Below are positions 62,721 to 64,000 of a DNA stretch of 64,000 nucleotides, in pieces; position 1 is the stretch's first letter; every line of letters starts with the position of its first letter. The stretch is taken from contig DASRDZ010000007.1 of NCBI GenBank assembly GCA_035652335.1, positions 1 through 64,000 of the forward strand, read 5' to 3'. The stretch is from DASRDZ01 sp035652335 (GTDB lineage Bacteria; Chloroflexota; Dormibacteria; Aeolococcales; Aeolococcaceae). Both the position numbers and the translations under genes were made by a program. Below the pieces are notes generated by a model. That model saw only the letters and a program-made list of their open reading frames with translations, was not told the DNA's origin and ran no database searches.

Positions 62721-63943
62721 GCCTGGATCAGCTTGCCGCAGACCGGGTCCTTGTCGGGGACGTAGGCGGTCGAGGTGATCTTCACGATCCAGCTGCAGAG
62801 CTGGGGCTTGCTGAAGTTCACCGGCGGGATGGTGCCGTGCCCGTTCCAGGTGGTGTCGTTGTGCAGCGCGCTGATGAAGCCGGCGCGCGTGGGGCAGGCA
62901 CCCGCCTTCTGCAGGCCCTCGATGAAGAGCTCGGCGGCGTCCCAGCCCTCGACCGAGAAGGCGTTGAGCGGCGTGGCCGACTCGTACTTGGCGACGGCCG
63001 CCTCGAACTTCTGGGTCTCGGGCAGGTTGAGCTCGAACGGCGCGGTCGGCGAGATGGTGTAGGCGCCGCCCACGATGCTGCCGCCGACCTGCTTGAGCTG
63101 GGCCGGGTCGTAGAAGTTGGGGAAGATGAAGGCCTTCCAGGTGACACCCGCCTGCACCGCCGCCTTGTACAGGGCCAGGCTCACCGCGTTGGCCACCGGC
63201 GAGTACAGCGAGTCGACGCTGTTCGACTTCATCTGCTGCGCGTCGGCGGTGAAGTCACCGGGGACGAAGGGCAGGTCGAGCCGGGTGTAGCCGACCTTGA
63301 GGCCGTCCTGCTCCGCCGCCGTCTTGAAGGTCTGCGCGGCGGGCAGCGACGCCGGGTTGTTGTGCGCGATGATCGCCACCGTGGTGCCGCCGTGCGCCTT
63401 GATGAAGTCGGCGTACGCGGTCGATCCGGCGGTGGCCACGAAGGCGCCGAAGGTGCCGAAGTAGTTGGAGTTGGCCGGCGCGAAGTCGGGGTCGGAGCCG
63501 TGGCCGACGACGGGGATCCCCATCGGCGTGAGGTACGACGACGACGCGGAGACGATGGGCGCCTGGAGGATGCCGAAGACCTGCTTGTTCTCCACCAGGT
63601 CCTTGGCGCCGTCGAGGTCGGCGGATGCGGTGCCCTGGTCGTCCTTGTCGATGAGCAGGACCTTGCGGCCGTTGACGCCGCCCGTGTCGTTGAGCAGGTC
63701 GAAGCGGGCGCGCACGCCGCCGCCCCAGCCGTTGCGCTGCGACACGGTGGGACCGCTGAGCGGGTAGAGGTCGCCGAGGGTGATCTGCGTCGGGGTGATC
63801 CCCGGAGTGTCACAGCTCGCGGCGGCGACGCCCGAGCTCGACGAGGACGACGACGAGCCGCTGCTGCCGCACGCCGCCAGCGGCGCCGCCAGCAGCGCGC
63901 CCATCAGCAGCGCCGGGTGGAAACGATTGCGGAAGTGCCCCAT
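62711..63943 (-). CDS. Branched-chain-type ABC substrate-binding lipoprotein
   Basis: 410 residues. Lipobox LAAC near 22-25 followed by a Ser-rich linker (GSSGSSSSSSSSG), then a type 1 periplasmic binding fold: ITLGDLYPLSGPTVSQRNG, VFGILQAPIVSASSSYLTPMGIPVVG, and the C-terminal PQLCSWIVKITSTAYVPD. Lipid-anchored receptor for a small organic ligand, probably feeding a Liv-type importer. Similar in its C-terminus to the partial protein at 1-500. No permease is adjacent within the window; 57 bases of upstream DNA at the window edge show nothing clear. Confidence 0.92.
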   Translation of the reverse strand: MGHFRNRFHPALLMGALLAAPLAACGSSGSSSSSSSSGVAAASCDTPGITPTQITLGDLYPLSGPTVSQRNGWGGGVRARFDLLNDTGGVNGRKVLLIDKDDQGTASADLDGAKDLVENKQVFGILQAPIVSASSSYLTPMGIPVVGHGSDPDFAPANSNYFGTFGAFVATAGSTAYADFIKAHGGTTVAIIAHNNPASLPAAQTFKTAAEQDGLKVGYTRLDLPFVPGDFTADAQQMKSNSVDSLYSPVANAVSLALYKAAVQAGVTWKAFIFPNFYDPAQLKQVGGSIVGGAYTISPTAPFELNLPETQKFEAAVAKYESATPLNAFSVEGWDAAELFIEGLQKAGACPTRAGFISALHNDTTWNGHGTIPPVNFSKPQLCSWIVKITSTAYVPDKDPVCGKLIQAGG

Positions 63944-64000
63944 CTCGTCTAACTCCTCGACATGCCGGTGTGGAGGCTCTGCACGGCCATGGCCTGGCCG

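Noticed and set aside
1..64000. CRISPR arrays, insertion sequences, tRNA or rRNA genes
   Set aside because: No regularly spaced direct repeats, transposase motifs, tRNA cloverleaf or rRNA sequence recognised by eye; a dedicated search was not possible.

Overview
The window comes from a very GC-rich, free-living soil-type bacterium. Coding density is high, many genes overlap by 4 bases (ATGA or GTGA), and GTG starts are common. Secreted proteins carry Tat, lipobox or C-terminal hydrophobic-plus-arginine anchors. The gene content (Leu/Ile/Val-type ABC uptake, Cys-less SCP-x thiolase/DUF35 pairs, metal-dependent amidohydrolases, class III CoA transferase, S53 peptidase, GYW-type repeat propeller) fits an actinobacterium or a Dormibacterota/Chloroflexota relative. 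No rRNA or taxonomic marker is present, so this placement is inference. No tRNA, rRNA, insertion sequence or CRISPR array was seen.

Left part (1-7.2 kb): the 3' end of a branched-chain-type substrate-binding protein; a redoxin gene interrupted by an in-frame TGA exactly where the first catalytic cysteine should be, followed 2 bases later by a 9-bp hairpin (candidate selenoprotein); a small anchored Ser/Thr-rich protein; a ClC channel with CBS domains; MarR and DinB-like genes; and an ArsR repressor divergent from a 62-aa microprotein coupled to a DHA2-family MFS exporter.

7.2-21.4 kb: a polymorphic-toxin type island on the minus strand. A membrane-anchored repeat-propeller protein overlaps by 4 bases a giant exported RHS/YD-repeat protein (about 3260 aa). 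The RHS C-terminal tip and the run of small downstream genes (immunity-like, YuzE-like, a HEAT-like fragment, orphans) have visibly lower GC and look recombinationally shuffled.

21.4-30 kb: FtsH protease, a Tat-exported purple-acid-phosphatase-like protein, a quinone oxidoreductase, a VIT1/CCC1 metal transporter, and a MarR regulator fused to an adhesin-like beta domain, divergent from a drug-type ABC transporter with the operator on its promoter.

30-43 kb: a minus-strand operon for uptake and activation of an organic acid. It encodes a membrane-tethered substrate-binding protein, LivH, a fused LivM-LivG, LivF, an alpha/beta hydrolase and an acyl-CoA ligase. It is divergent from TetR-SDR genes across a perfect palindrome. 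A bicupin and a beta-propeller-like protein follow.

43-64 kb: a catabolic region with four amidohydrolases, two thiolase-like/DUF35 modules, a GntR regulator, a tandem CaiB-type CoA transferase, an MFS transporter, an S53 peptidase, a dienelactone hydrolase, a nitronate monooxygenase, a double VOC protein, a stand-alone LigD-type polymerase and another lipoprotein binding protein. Together with the 30-43 kb operon this suggests uptake, CoA activation, retro-aldol-type chain shortening and ring or side-chain degradation of a still unidentified carboxylic acid substrate (aromatic, terpenoid or steroid-like); that pathway is inference.
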